Below are positions 1-7,553 of a stretch of DNA of 31,898 nt, piece after piece; the stretch's first letter is position 1; every line of letters starts with the position of its first letter. This DNA is from JBBQDZ01 sp038237515 (GTDB lineage Bacteria > Actinomycetota > Thermoleophilia > Gaiellales > Gaiellaceae): contig JBBRYP010000055.1 of assembly GCA_038237515.1 (NCBI GenBank), positions 1 through 31,898 on the forward strand, read 5' to 3'. Under the pieces are notes generated by a model that saw only the letters and a program-made list of their open reading frames with translations, did not search any database and was not told where the DNA came from. A program made the position numbers and the translations under genes.

Positions 1-848
1 CGTTCATCTACGTGCCGCCGGGGGTCAAGATCGAGATGCCGCTCCAGGCCTACTTCCGGATCAACGCAGAGAACATGGGCCAGTTCGAGCGCACGATGAT
101 CATCGTCGACGAGGGCGCCTACGTGCACTACGTCGAGGGCTGCACCGCTCCCATCTACTCGTCCGACTCGCTGCACTCGGCGGTGGTCGAGATCATCGTC
201 AAGCCGGGCGGCCGCTGCCGCTACACGACGATCCAGAACTGGTCGAACAACGTCTTCAACCTCGTCACGAAGCGCGCCGTGGCCTATGAGAACTCAACGA
301 TGGAGTGGGTCGACGGGAACCTCGGCTCGAAGCTGACGATGAAGTACCCCGCGATCTGGCTGATGGGCGAGGGCGCCCACGGCGAGGTGCTCTCGATCGC
401 CTTTGCAGGGAAGGGCCAGCACCAGGACGCCGGAGGGAAGTGCGTGCACGTCGCGCCCAACACGTCGTCCGTGATCACGTCGAAGTCGATCTCGAAGAAC
501 GGCGGCCGCGCCGGTTACCGCGGTCTGCTCGAGGTCGCGAAGGGTGCCGGAGGCGCTCGCTCGAAGGTCGTCTGCGACGCGCTGATCCTCGACGAGGAGT
601 CGCGCTCCGACACCTACCCCTACATCCGCGTGGACGAGTCGAACGTCGACATCGGGCACGAGGCCACCGTCTCGAAGATCGGCGAGGAGCAGCTCTTCTA
701 CCTCATGTCGCGCGGACTCTCCGAGGCGGAAGCCTCAGCGATGGTCGTGTCGGGCTTCGTCGAGCCGATCACGAAGGAGCTCCCGCTCGAGTACGCCGTC
801 GAGATGAACCGGCTGATCCAGCTCCAGATGGAAGGTTCCGTCGGATAA
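1..848 (+). CDS. sufB: Fe-S cluster assembly protein SufB (3' part, truncated by window edge)
   Basis: This is the C-terminal ~280 residues of SufB, the scaffold subunit of the SufBCD complex that builds Fe-S clusters in the cytosol. The reading frame is open from base 3, so the 5' end lies outside the window. Family hallmarks are visible: VPPGVKIEMPLQAYFRIN, the stretch around EGCTAPIYSSDSLHSAVVE, the block GKGQHQDAGGKCVHVAPNTS, and near the C-terminus GEEQLFYLMSRGLSEAEA. The right-handed beta-helix core shared by SufB and SufD is therefore covered. The next suf gene, sufD, lies after a short VOC gene on the same strand. SufC is not in the window and may lie upstream. The identification is secure. 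Confidence 0.96.
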   Translation, partial: FIYVPPGVKIEMPLQAYFRINAENMGQFERTMIIVDEGAYVHYVEGCTAPIYSSDSLHSAVVEIIVKPGGRCRYTTIQNWSNNVFNLVTKRAVAYENSTMEWVDGNLGSKLTMKYPAIWLMGEGAHGEVLSIAFAGKGQHQDAGGKCVHVAPNTSSVITSKSISKNGGRAGYRGLLEVAKGAGGARSKVVCDALILDEESRSDTYPYIRVDESNVDIGHEATVSKIGEEQLFYLMSRGLSEAEASAMVVSGFVEPITKELPLEYAVEMNRLIQLQMEGSVG

Positions 849-873
849 CGGGGGAAACCGTGTTTCCCCCGTT
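847..873 (+). terminator. Perfect hairpin after sufB (possible terminator or attenuator)
   Basis: Twelve-base perfect arms (847-858 and 862-873) with a CGT triloop form a GC-rich stem that starts inside the sufB stop codon. No pure U-run follows, only a pyrimidine-rich stretch (CCCCCTTCTTCTTG). It may be a weak terminator or mRNA processing hairpin that lowers expression of the downstream suf genes. A related GGGGAAA/TTTCCCC hairpin occurs at 22935-22957, so it could also belong to a dispersed palindrome family. Confidence 0.4.
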
Positions 874-957
874 GGCCCCCTTCTTCTTGCCACCTTCCCC
901 CCAGCGTCAGCCTCGGCTCCGCCTGCGACCGGCGTGCCATAGCGACTGCCAAGCAAC

Positions 958-1326
958 TTGATTCGCGTCGAAAGAGTCGACTTCATCTCGATCGTCTCGC
1001 GGGATCTCGAGCGGTCTCGGCGGTTCTACACCGAGACGCTCGGGCTGCCGTTCGAGAGTGAGACTCCCGTCGGGTTCGAGGTCACGGCGGGGCAGGTAAC
1101 GCTGAGCGTGTGGGAGCCCGAGAAGATGGGGATTCCTTTCGCGCCGAACCCGAACGACATCGCGCTGCGGGTGGACGACGTGGCGGCGCGCCGGGCCGAT
1201 CTCGAGGCGAAGGGTGTCGAGTTCAGGGGCGAGGTCCTGGACACGGGCGTCTGCCACATGGCGTTCTTCCACGACCCCGACGGGAACGCGCTGATGCTGC
1301 ACCGCCGCTACGCCCCTCGTGCCTAG
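958..1326 (+). CDS. VOC (glyoxalase/bleomycin-resistance fold) family protein
   Basis: A 122-residue single-module vicinal-oxygen-chelate protein. The start MIRVERVDFISIVSRDLERS (TTG at 958) and the helix RRFYTETLGLPFE are typical of the first beta-alpha-beta-beta-beta half. The second half ends with the diagnostic HDPDGNALMLHRRY motif, where the glutamate ligand of many members is replaced by the NALML segment. VOC proteins use a metal centre formed at a dimer interface, but their substrates cannot be read from sequence. The gene sits between sufB and sufD and overlaps the sufD start by 8 bp, so it is probably translated with sufD. Whether it serves Fe-S assembly or is a passenger is unknown. 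Confidence 0.85.
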   Translation: MIRVERVDFISIVSRDLERSRRFYTETLGLPFESETPVGFEVTAGQVTLSVWEPEKMGIPFAPNPNDIALRVDDVAARRADLEAKGVEFRGEVLDTGVCHMAFFHDPDGNALMLHRRYAPRA

Positions 1327-2509
1327 GGCAGCCCTCCTCGAGCGCTACCGCGCGCTGCCGCTGCCGACCACCTCGGAGGAGTCGTGGCGGTTCACCGATC
1401 TCCGCGGCTTCGACCCCGAGAGCTACGTCCCGGCTGGGCCCGGCCGGGGACAGGCCCCGGACGGGGCGGGCGCGACCATGGTCGACATCGACGTCGCCGC
1501 GATGGCCACGGTCTCCGAGGAAGGCATCGAGATCAAGCGCGCGCCCGAGGGCATCACCTTTGAGGCGCTGGACGCGCACGAGCGCCTCGGCGGGCTTGTC
1601 GGCGCCGAGGAGAAGTTCGCGGCGCACAACGCGGCCAGCTGGCAGCACGGGCTGCTCGTGCACGTGCCGCGGAACGTCGAGCTCGAGCGGCCGCTCTTCG
1701 TGCGGATCGCGAACTCCGTGGAGGGCGGTTCCCTCTTCTGGCGCCTGCTCGTCGTCGCCGAGGAGGGCTCACGGTTCAGCCTCATCGAGGAGTACGCCTC
1801 CGGAAGCCCCGACCTGCGCGGGTACTCGAACGCCGTCGCCGAGCTCTACGTGGAGCAGGGCGCGAGGCTCGAGTACGTCTCGCTGCAGAACCTCTCGCGT
1901 GAGACGTGGCACTTCGCCAGCCACCACGCACGAGTCGAGCGCGACGCGAAGCTCGACTGGGTCGCGGGCGGCTTCGGCTCGAAGAAGGGGAAGATCCGCA
2001 TCCAGAACGACCTCGCGGGCCAGGGCGCGGAGTCGAAGGTCACCGGCGCCTACTTCGCGGACGGGACCCAGCATCTGGACTACGACACCTTCCAGGAGCA
2101 CATCGCCCCCAACACGACGTCGGACTTCGCCTTCAAGGGTGCTTTGCGCGACCGCGCGAGCACCGTGTGGCGCGGGATGATCCGCGTCGAGCCCGACGCC
2201 CAGCGGACGAATGCCTACCAGGAGAACCGCAACCTCCTGCTCTCGGCCAAGGCTCACGCCGACTCGATCCCGGGGCTGGAGATCCTCGCCAACGACGTCC
2301 GCTGCACCCACGGCGCCACCCTCGGCCAGGTCGATCGCGACCAGCTCTTCTACCTGATGGCCCGTGGTCTCCCACGAAGCGAAGCCGAGCGTCTGATCGT
2401 GCGCGGCTTCTTCCAGGACGTCCTCGACCGGATCGAGCTCGAGCCGGTGCGGGAGGCCCTCGGTGCCGCGCTCGAGGCGCGGATCCCCGAGGCGGCGCGA
2501 GTAGACTGA
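1319..2509 (+). CDS. sufD: Fe-S cluster assembly protein SufD
   Basis: A 396-residue SufBD-family protein and partner of SufB in the SufBCD scaffold. GTG at 1319 overlaps the VOC stop, giving translational coupling. The N-terminal helical region contains SEESWRFTDLRGFD. The beta-helix core carries IAPNTTSDFAFKGALRD and the C-terminus GQVDRDQLFYLMARGLPRSE, a close parallel of the end of SufB. The conserved Cys-His pair near RCTHGATLGQ is present. Residues ~42-48 are encoded by a GC-rich palindrome (1444-1460) in a variable surface region. The stop is followed after two bases by the next gene, so the operon continues. Confidence 0.93.
   Translation: MPRAALLERYRALPLPTTSEESWRFTDLRGFDPESYVPAGPGRGQAPDGAGATMVDIDVAAMATVSEEGIEIKRAPEGITFEALDAHERLGGLVGAEEKFAAHNAASWQHGLLVHVPRNVELERPLFVRIANSVEGGSLFWRLLVVAEEGSRFSLIEEYASGSPDLRGYSNAVAELYVEQGARLEYVSLQNLSRETWHFASHHARVERDAKLDWVAGGFGSKKGKIRIQNDLAGQGAESKVTGAYFADGTQHLDYDTFQEHIAPNTTSDFAFKGALRDRASTVWRGMIRVEPDAQRTNAYQENRNLLLSAKAHADSIPGLEILANDVRCTHGATLGQVDRDQLFYLMARGLPRSEAERLIVRGFFQDVLDRIELEPVREALGAALEARIPEAARVD
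1444..1460. repeat. Short palindrome with ACAGG loop inside sufD
   Basis: CCGGGG, loop ACAGG, CCCCGG: six-base arms. The same core and identical loop recur as a 15-bp-arm palindrome at 27596-27630 inside a kinase gene. It lies in-frame in a variable part of sufD. This suggests a REP-like dispersed palindrome tolerated inside genes. Confidence 0.55.
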
Positions 2510-2517
2510 CGGTGCGG

Positions 2518-4359
2518 ATGGGGTTTCGTACGGTCGCCTTGGCCAGGATCGCGGTCCTCGCTGCGCTCGCCTGCCTCGCGGCAGCGGGCGGCGCCCAGGG
2601 GGCTCCGCTCGAGACGTGCCAGGGCTTGACGGCGACGGTCGTGGGCACGGCCGGCGACGACGTGCTCCGCGGGACGCCCGGCGACGACGTCATCGACGCC
2701 GGCGCGGGGAACGACGTCGTCTTCGGCAACGACGGGAACGACACGATCTGCGGCGGCGACGGGGACGACACCCTTTTCGGCGGCAGCGGCAACGACGCGC
2801 TCGACGGCGGCGCGGGCGGCGACGGCATGGTCGGCGGCACCGGCGACGACCGCCTGGTCGGGGGCGACGGGAACGATCTGGTCGCCTTCCTCGACACGCC
2901 TGGCCCGGAGAACGCGAACCTCACAACGGGGATCGCGACGGGTGCCGACGGAACGGACACGCTCTCCGGCGTCGAGTCGCTCGTCGGCACGCAGTTCGAC
3001 GACACGCTGACGGGCGACGCGAACGGCAACGTCTTCGCCGGCCTCGGCGGCAACGACACGATCGACGGCGGCGCCGGCCTGGACGGGCTCACTCTCCTCT
3101 TCAGCGACGCACCCGTGAGCGTAAACCTCGCCACCGGGACGGCGACCGGGGAGGGCACCGACCGGCTGATCAGCATCGACGGCCTCAGCGGTTCGAACTT
3201 CGACGACACCCTGATCGGCAGCGACGGGATCAACTTCATCGACGGCGGCTCCGGGTCGGACACGATCAGCGGCCTCGGCGACACCGACCTGCTGCTCGGC
3301 GACTCGTCTACGGCGAAGACGCCCGGCAACGACCGGATCGACGGCGGAGCGGGCGACGACTTCCTCGAGCCGAGCCCCGGCAACGACGTGCTCGACGGCG
3401 GGCCGGGGCGCCTGGACCGCCTCGACCTGGCGCTCGCGCCCGCGGGCGTCAAGGCGAACCTCGCCACGGGTGAGGTCACGGGATACGGCAAGGCGACGAT
3501 CAGGAACGTGGAGGGGATCTTCGGCTCCCCCTTCGGCGACACGCTGATCGGCAGTAAGGGCCCGGACATACTCAGCGGCGGCGCCGGCGACGACCTGCTG
3601 CTCGGCGGGGCCGGAGACGACTTCCTCGAGGGAGGGGCGGGAACGAACACCTTCATCGGCGGCCCCGGCACAGACTATTGCCTCGACGGGCGGGGCCGGA
3701 GTTGTGAGCTGAGCGGCGTGCCCGGCAGCAGCCGCACCGCGGGCGGCGGGCGCGTCGGCCGCAACCTCGCGGCGACGGGATCGGAGCTGCGCGCGCTCGA
3801 GCACCCGCTGGCTCGTCGGCCGGCGGTTCCCGCCTCCAGCGCCGCCGTCGCGGGCGACAACACGCAGCTTGGCGACGCTGCCTGCACCGGGTCCACCGGC
3901 GCACGAGCCACGCAGGGAACCCGTGGGTCGACGGCCCGTCGCGTGGCGTCGCTCGGCGCTCCCCACAACGTCCACCCGCCGCCTCCGAAGCACCGTCCGC
4001 ACCTGACCTCGCCCTTCGTGCCAGTCTGGCTCCAGGGCAGCGCGAGCCTCAACCCGGCCGCGCCGACCCTGACCTGGCAGGGAACGCTCCTCCGGTTCGA
4101 TCCCAAGCGCCACGCCTGGGTGACCTACCTGCAGACCTCGCTCCTCCGCGGGCAACTCGACCCGTCGGGAGCCGCGATCTGGACAGATGCGCGCGGCCGC
4201 CCGGTCGACACCTTCACGCGCGCGCTCCCGAAGGGCACGTTCGCCTGGAAGGCGCGGCTGGGGTTCGCCGACGGTCAGTCGCTCTTCGACTGGGCGGAGC
4301 CGCACAGCGACTACTCGCGCGCCTCCGGCGTCTTCGCGCCCTCCTGCAGCTTCAGGTAG
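2518..4359 (+). CDS. Secreted RTX-type calcium-binding beta-roll protein
   Basis: A 613-residue exported protein. A signal peptide is visible (basic start MGFRTVALARI, hydrophobic AVLAALACLAAAGG, likely cleavage near AQGA). From about residue 38 to 395 there are many copies of the GGxGxDxUx nonapeptide, for example GGDGDDTLFGGSGNDALDGG, which in RTX proteins fold into Ca2+-binding beta-rolls outside the cell. Between blocks sits a repeated spacer of the type VNLATGTATGEGTD...ISIDGLSGSNFDDTL. The last ~180 residues carry no domain I recognise; they are Pro/His-rich and then form a W- and F-containing globular segment. ATG 2518 is chosen; GTG 2512 is also in frame. The gene starts 2-8 bp after sufD, so it is embedded in the suf operon. 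Its role is unknown. Confidence 0.85.
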   Translation: MGFRTVALARIAVLAALACLAAAGGAQGAPLETCQGLTATVVGTAGDDVLRGTPGDDVIDAGAGNDVVFGNDGNDTICGGDGDDTLFGGSGNDALDGGAGGDGMVGGTGDDRLVGGDGNDLVAFLDTPGPENANLTTGIATGADGTDTLSGVESLVGTQFDDTLTGDANGNVFAGLGGNDTIDGGAGLDGLTLLFSDAPVSVNLATGTATGEGTDRLISIDGLSGSNFDDTLIGSDGINFIDGGSGSDTISGLGDTDLLLGDSSTAKTPGNDRIDGGAGDDFLEPSPGNDVLDGGPGRLDRLDLALAPAGVKANLATGEVTGYGKATIRNVEGIFGSPFGDTLIGSKGPDILSGGAGDDLLLGGAGDDFLEGGAGTNTFIGGPGTDYCLDGRGRSCELSGVPGSSRTAGGGRVGRNLAATGSELRALEHPLARRPAVPASSAAVAGDNTQLGDAACTGSTGARATQGTRGSTARRVASLGAPHNVHPPPPKHRPHLTSPFVPVWLQGSASLNPAAPTLTWQGTLLRFDPKRHAWVTYLQTSLLRGQLDPSGAAIWTDARGRPVDTFTRALPKGTFAWKARLGFADGQSLFDWAEPHSDYSRASGVFAPSCSFR

Positions 4360-4392
4360 AGCCCGCAGCGGCGCGGCGAAAACAGCGGCCGA

Positions 4393-4398
4393 TAGCAT
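4393..4398 (+). promoter_or_regulatory. -10 box TAGCAT before sufS (leaderless-type)
   Basis: TAGCAT overlaps the ATG at 4397 and lies 7 nt before an in-frame GTG at 4406. The same spacing is seen at other genes in this window. It would give sufSU-Rieske an internal promoter, independent of the upstream RTX gene. Confidence 0.45.
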
Positions 4399-5650
4399 GG
4401 GTCGTGTGGCCGTCACCCTGAAGCCGAAGCTCGACGCGCGGAAGCTTCGCGCCGACTTCCCGATCTTCGAGCAGCTGATCCACGGCAAGCCGCTCGCCTA
4501 CCTCGACTCGGCGGTCAGCACCCACAAGCCGCGGCAGGTGCTCGACAAGTTGCGCACCTTCTACGAGACCTCCTACGCGAACGTCCACCGGGGTGTCTAC
4601 ACGCTCTCCGAGCGGGCCACGGCCGAGTACGAGGGAGCGCGTGAGAAGGTGGCTGCGCTGATCAACGCTCCCGCCTCGCGCGAGGTGATCTTCACGCGCG
4701 GCGCGACCGAGAGCCTGAACCTCGTCGCCTACGCATGGGGGCTCGACAACCTCGGCCCGGGCGACGTGGTCGCGGTCACCGAGCTCGAGCACCACTCGAA
4801 CTTCGTCCCCTGGCAGTACATCGCCAGGCGAGCGGGGGCCGAGCTGCGGCTGATCCCGATCGACGACTCGGGCGAGCTGGAGCTCGACGGCCTCGACGCG
4901 ATCGCCGCCTCCGGCCGGGTGAGGGTGGTCGCAGGGAACCTCGTCTCGAACGCGCTCGGCACGATCAACCCGATCGAGCGCCTCTCGACCTGGGCGCACG
5001 AGCAGGGCGCGATCATGGTCGTCGACGCGGCTCAGGCCGCTCCACACCACGCGATCGACGTCCAGGCGCTCGACTGCGACTTCCTCGCCTTCTCGTCCCA
5101 CAAGATGTGTGGGCCGACGAGCGTCGGCGCGCTCTGGGGTCGCGCCGCCCTCCTCGAGCGGATGGAGCCCTTCAACCTCGGCGGCCACATGATCCGCTCC
5201 GTCACCCTCGAGCGGACGACCTGGGGCGAGCTGCCGTACAAGTTCGAGGCGGGGACGCAGCCGATCGCCGAGGCCGTGGGCTTCGGCGCCGCCGTCGACT
5301 ACCTGACCGCGATCGGGATCGACGCGATCGAGGAGCACGAGCGCGAGCTGGCGGCGTACGCGCTGGAGCGCCTCGGCGAGGTTCCCGGCGTGACGCTCTA
5401 CGGGCCCCCGGTCGAGCGGCGGGCCGGCATCGTCTCCTTCAACGTCGACGGCGTTCATCCCCACGACGTCGCGCAGATCCTCGACCTCGACGGCGTCGCC
5501 ATCCGCGCCGGCCACCATTGCTGCCAGCCGCTGATGACGCGCCTCGGCGTCGCGGCGACGAACCGCGCGAGCTTCTACCTCTACTCGCTCCCCGAGGAGG
5601 TCGACCGGCTCGTCGACGGCGTCGTCAAGGCGAAGAAGCTCCTCGGCTAG
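4397..5650 (+). CDS. sufS: Cysteine desulfurase SufS
   Basis: A PLP-dependent group II cysteine desulfurase of ~417 residues. It removes sulfur from L-cysteine as a persulfide for Fe-S assembly. The start of the fold is ADFPIFEQ...PLAYLDSA. The motif ANVHRGVYTLSERAT binds substrate and cofactor, TELEHHSNFVPWQ is typical of SufS, the PLP lysine lies in SSHKMCGPTSVGALWG (about residue 236), and the persulfide cysteine is in RAGHHCCQPLM (first Cys ~375). ATG 4397 is the longer start. GTG 4406 is the likely start if the TAGCAT box drives a leaderless mRNA. SufU follows 12 bp downstream, and SufU proteins accept sulfur from this type of SufS. Identification is secure. Confidence 0.95.
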   Translation: MGRVAVTLKPKLDARKLRADFPIFEQLIHGKPLAYLDSAVSTHKPRQVLDKLRTFYETSYANVHRGVYTLSERATAEYEGAREKVAALINAPASREVIFTRGATESLNLVAYAWGLDNLGPGDVVAVTELEHHSNFVPWQYIARRAGAELRLIPIDDSGELELDGLDAIAASGRVRVVAGNLVSNALGTINPIERLSTWAHEQGAIMVVDAAQAAPHHAIDVQALDCDFLAFSSHKMCGPTSVGALWGRAALLERMEPFNLGGHMIRSVTLERTTWGELPYKFEAGTQPIAEAVGFGAAVDYLTAIGIDAIEEHERELAAYALERLGEVPGVTLYGPPVERRAGIVSFNVDGVHPHDVAQILDLDGVAIRAGHHCCQPLMTRLGVAATNRASFYLYSLPEEVDRLVDGVVKAKKLLG

Positions 5651-5662
5651 CGTGCGCGTGAG

Positions 5663-6097
5663 GTGACCGAGTTCGATCAGCTCTACCGCGAGGTGATCCT
5701 GGATCACTACCGGAACCCGCGAGGGCACGGGACGATCGAGGCCGCCGATGCGCAGGCCGACGGGCAAAACCCACTCTGCGGCGACGAGGTCTCGATCTTC
5801 GTCGCCTTCGCGCCCGACGGCGAGACGATCGAGGACGTCAAGTTCTCGGGCCGCGGCTGCGCGATCAGCCAGGCGGCCACGTCGATGCTCACCGAGCTGG
5901 TCTCCGGCCGGCGAGCGAGCGAGGTGGCGGCAATGGAGAAGGACGAGCTCCTCGAGGAGATCGGCATCCCGCTCACGCCCGTGCGGCTCAAGTGCGCGCT
6001 CCTCGGCCTCTCGACTCTGAAGCTCGCCCTCCACAAGGGCAAGGGCACGCCTCTTCCGCAGGAGTGGGCGGGCTTCGACGAGCTCGAGCTCAAATAG
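5663..6097 (+). CDS. sufU: SufU, zinc-dependent sulfurtransferase / IscU-like Fe-S protein
   Basis: A 144-residue SufU. It starts MTEFDQLYREVILDHYRNPR and shows the three conserved cysteines in NPLCGDE, GRGCAISQAATSML and LKCALLGL, with the Asp after the first cysteine. In Gram-positive bacteria these residues bind zinc and let SufU take the persulfide from SufS and pass it to SufBCD. The spacer of about 18-21 residues between the second cysteine and the LTPVR helix separates SufU from IscU. GTG 5663 is preceded by GAGG with little spacing, so initiation may rely on coupling to sufS, whose stop is 12 bp upstream. Confidence 0.94.
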   Translation: MTEFDQLYREVILDHYRNPRGHGTIEAADAQADGQNPLCGDEVSIFVAFAPDGETIEDVKFSGRGCAISQAATSMLTELVSGRRASEVAAMEKDELLEEIGIPLTPVRLKCALLGLSTLKLALHKGKGTPLPQEWAGFDELELK

Positions 6098-6099
6098 CC

Positions 6100-6417
6100 T
6101 TGGCGGAGATCGAGGTCGGGCCGCTCGAGGAGCTGCCGCCGGGGGAGGTCAAGATCGTGCACGCGGGCGAGATCTCCGTCGGCGTCTACAACCTGGACGG
6201 CGAGCTCTACGCGCTCGAGGATCGCTGCTCCCACGACGACGGCCCTCTCTGCGAGGGCGACTTTGACCTCGAGGAGGGTTACGCGGTGTGCCCCCGCCAT
6301 GGCGCGCACATCGACATCCGGACGGGAAGGGCGCTCACGCTCCCCGCCTACCTCCCGGTTGAGACATTTCCGGTGCGAGTGGAGGATGGGCGGGTCAAGG
6401 TCGATCTCGGTCAGTAG
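6100..6417 (+). CDS. Rieske [2Fe-2S] ferredoxin
   Basis: A 105-residue stand-alone Rieske protein. The two cluster-binding motifs are visible: CSHDDGPL (Cys-x-His) and, after a spacer, CPRHGAHIDI (Cys-x2-His). TTG 6100, two bases after the sufU stop, gives the length usual for this family (start AEIEVGPLEELPPGE). Such ferredoxins are common at the end of suf operons of Actinobacteria and may supply electrons or serve as client or carrier. No oxygenase partner is present here. The protein has no signal peptide and should be cytosolic. Confidence 0.9.
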   Translation: MAEIEVGPLEELPPGEVKIVHAGEISVGVYNLDGELYALEDRCSHDDGPLCEGDFDLEEGYAVCPRHGAHIDIRTGRALTLPAYLPVETFPVRVEDGRVKVDLGQ

Positions 6418-6426
6418 GAGGAAGCG

Positions 6427-7218
6427 ATGACGGGTACTGCCACTGCTCAGGGGCCTCTCTGGGGCTCCCGGGCCCGCGACTGGGCGGACATCCAGGAAGG
6501 CACCGTTCGACCGCTCTACGAGCGGGTGCTGAGCGTCGTCGGCATCGGCGGCTCGACGAAGCTCCTCGACGCCGGCTGCGGGGCCGGGATGTTCTGTGTG
6601 CTCGCCCACGAGCGCGGCGCGGAGGTGAGTGGCCTGGACGCCTCCGAAGGGCTGATCGCCGTTGCGCGGGAGCGGGTCCCCGGCGGCGACTTCCGGCTCG
6701 GCGAGATCGAGGAGCTTCCGTACGAGGTCGACTCGTTCGACGTCGTGACGGGCTTCAACTCCTTCCAGTTCGCGGCCGACCCCGAGAACGCGCTCCGCGG
6801 GGCGGCACGCGTCCTCCGTGCGGAGGGGACGATGTCGGTCGCTGTCTGGGGTGCCCCGGAGGAGTGCGAGGCCGTCGCGACGCTGAAGGCGATAGGGTCG
6901 CTCTTGCCGCCGCCGCCCGAGGGAGCGCCCGGGCCGTTCGCGCTCTCCGCGCCGGGTGCCCTCGAGCGGTTCGTCGAGGCAGCCGGTCTCGTTCCGCAGG
7001 AGACCCACGACGTGCCGTGCCCTTGGGTGTACGAGGACCTGGACACGGCCGTCCGCGGGCTCGGCTCCTCCGGGCCGGCCACGCTCGCGCGCCGTCAGGT
7101 CGGCGACGAGGCCGTCGACCAGGCACTTGCCGAGTCAGTCCAGCCGCACCTCGACGTCGCAACCGGGATCGTCCGTCTCGAGAACGTCTTCCGCTTCGTC
7201 GTCGCGACGCCGCGGTGA
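6427..7218 (+). CDS. Class I SAM-dependent methyltransferase
   Basis: A 263-residue Rossmann-fold methyltransferase. Motif I is LLDAGCGAGMFCVLA (about residues 44-58), with the acidic residue of motif II in VSGLDASEGLIAVAR. The region FRLGEIEELPYEVDSFDVVT corresponds to motifs III/IV, and RVLRAEGTMSVAVWG is the usual post-IV strand. The C-terminal ~110 residues form a variable substrate cap. It has a good ribosome site (AGGAGGAAG 5' of ATG 6427) and starts 9 bp after the Rieske stop, so it probably closes the suf transcript. Substrate cannot be predicted. The next gene hydrolyses S-adenosylhomocysteine or a relative, which would recycle its product. Confidence 0.85.
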   Translation: MTGTATAQGPLWGSRARDWADIQEGTVRPLYERVLSVVGIGGSTKLLDAGCGAGMFCVLAHERGAEVSGLDASEGLIAVARERVPGGDFRLGEIEELPYEVDSFDVVTGFNSFQFAADPENALRGAARVLRAEGTMSVAVWGAPEECEAVATLKAIGSLLPPPPEGAPGPFALSAPGALERFVEAAGLVPQETHDVPCPWVYEDLDTAVRGLGSSGPATLARRQVGDEAVDQALAESVQPHLDVATGIVRLENVFRFVVATPR

Positions 7219-7352
7219 TCGACGAGCGCGTCGGAACGTGCTTGGGCGGTGCTCGAGCTCGGCGGCTCGCGTGGCTGCCGCTCGATCGCGGGCTCGAACT
7301 GCCGGTCGTGGCTCGGTAGGCAACAGCATCACCGTGGCGCCGCTCCGACCGC

Positions 7353-7358
7353 TAGGAT
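7353..7358 (+). promoter_or_regulatory. -10 box TAGGAT for the candidate RNA
   Basis: TAGGAT matches the TANNNT form seen at other starts here and predicts transcription from about 7365. No convincing -35 is visible in the GC-rich upstream sequence. Confidence 0.45.
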
Positions 7359-7389
7359 GCGCGCAACGCGGAAAGGAGGTGGTCCGATA

Positions 7390-7431
7390 GTGGAAAGTTC
7401 CTGTACGGGCAGCGGAGGTACCAGCGGGTAG
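7390..7431 (+). CDS. Putative 13-residue leader peptide
   Basis: GTG at 7390 lies 10 nt after GGAGG within an exceptionally strong Shine-Dalgarno stretch. The ORF encodes (M)ESSCTGSGGTSG and then a stop, so it is almost wholly Ser, Gly, Thr and Cys. The stop lies inside the 5' strand of the long-range stem (7417-7436), so a translating ribosome would block that helix. This fits a translated attenuator, but conservation is needed to show that it is real. Confidence 0.35.
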   Translation: MESSCTGSGGTSG

Positions 7432-7553
7432 AGGCGTGTCCCCGGCACCCACGGGGAATCGCCTAGCCAGCGTAGGGGACTCGCGCCTCGCGCCGCCGGC
7501 CGGAACGGTCGAGCTGGAAGCGCCTCTACCACTTCAACGCTGGTCACCGAAGA

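Noticed and set aside
2133..4488. Very long minus-strand open frames (up to 712 codons) opposite the RTX gene
   Set aside because: They are antisense shadows of the strongly biased GD-repeat coding sequence; their translations are low-complexity with no known motif, while the plus frame has a signal peptide and canonical repeats.
4352..7008. Long minus-strand open frames opposite sufS, sufU and the methyltransferase
   Set aside because: High GC leaves opposite strands open; the plus frames contain the unmistakable catalytic motifs.
7411..7436. Resemblance to a T-box core (GGAGGTACC) or to the RNase P GGAAAGTCC element
   Set aside because: The T-box core AGGGTGGTACCGCG is not matched and lies in the wrong place relative to the terminator; the RNase P RNA is far longer and its other conserved elements are absent.
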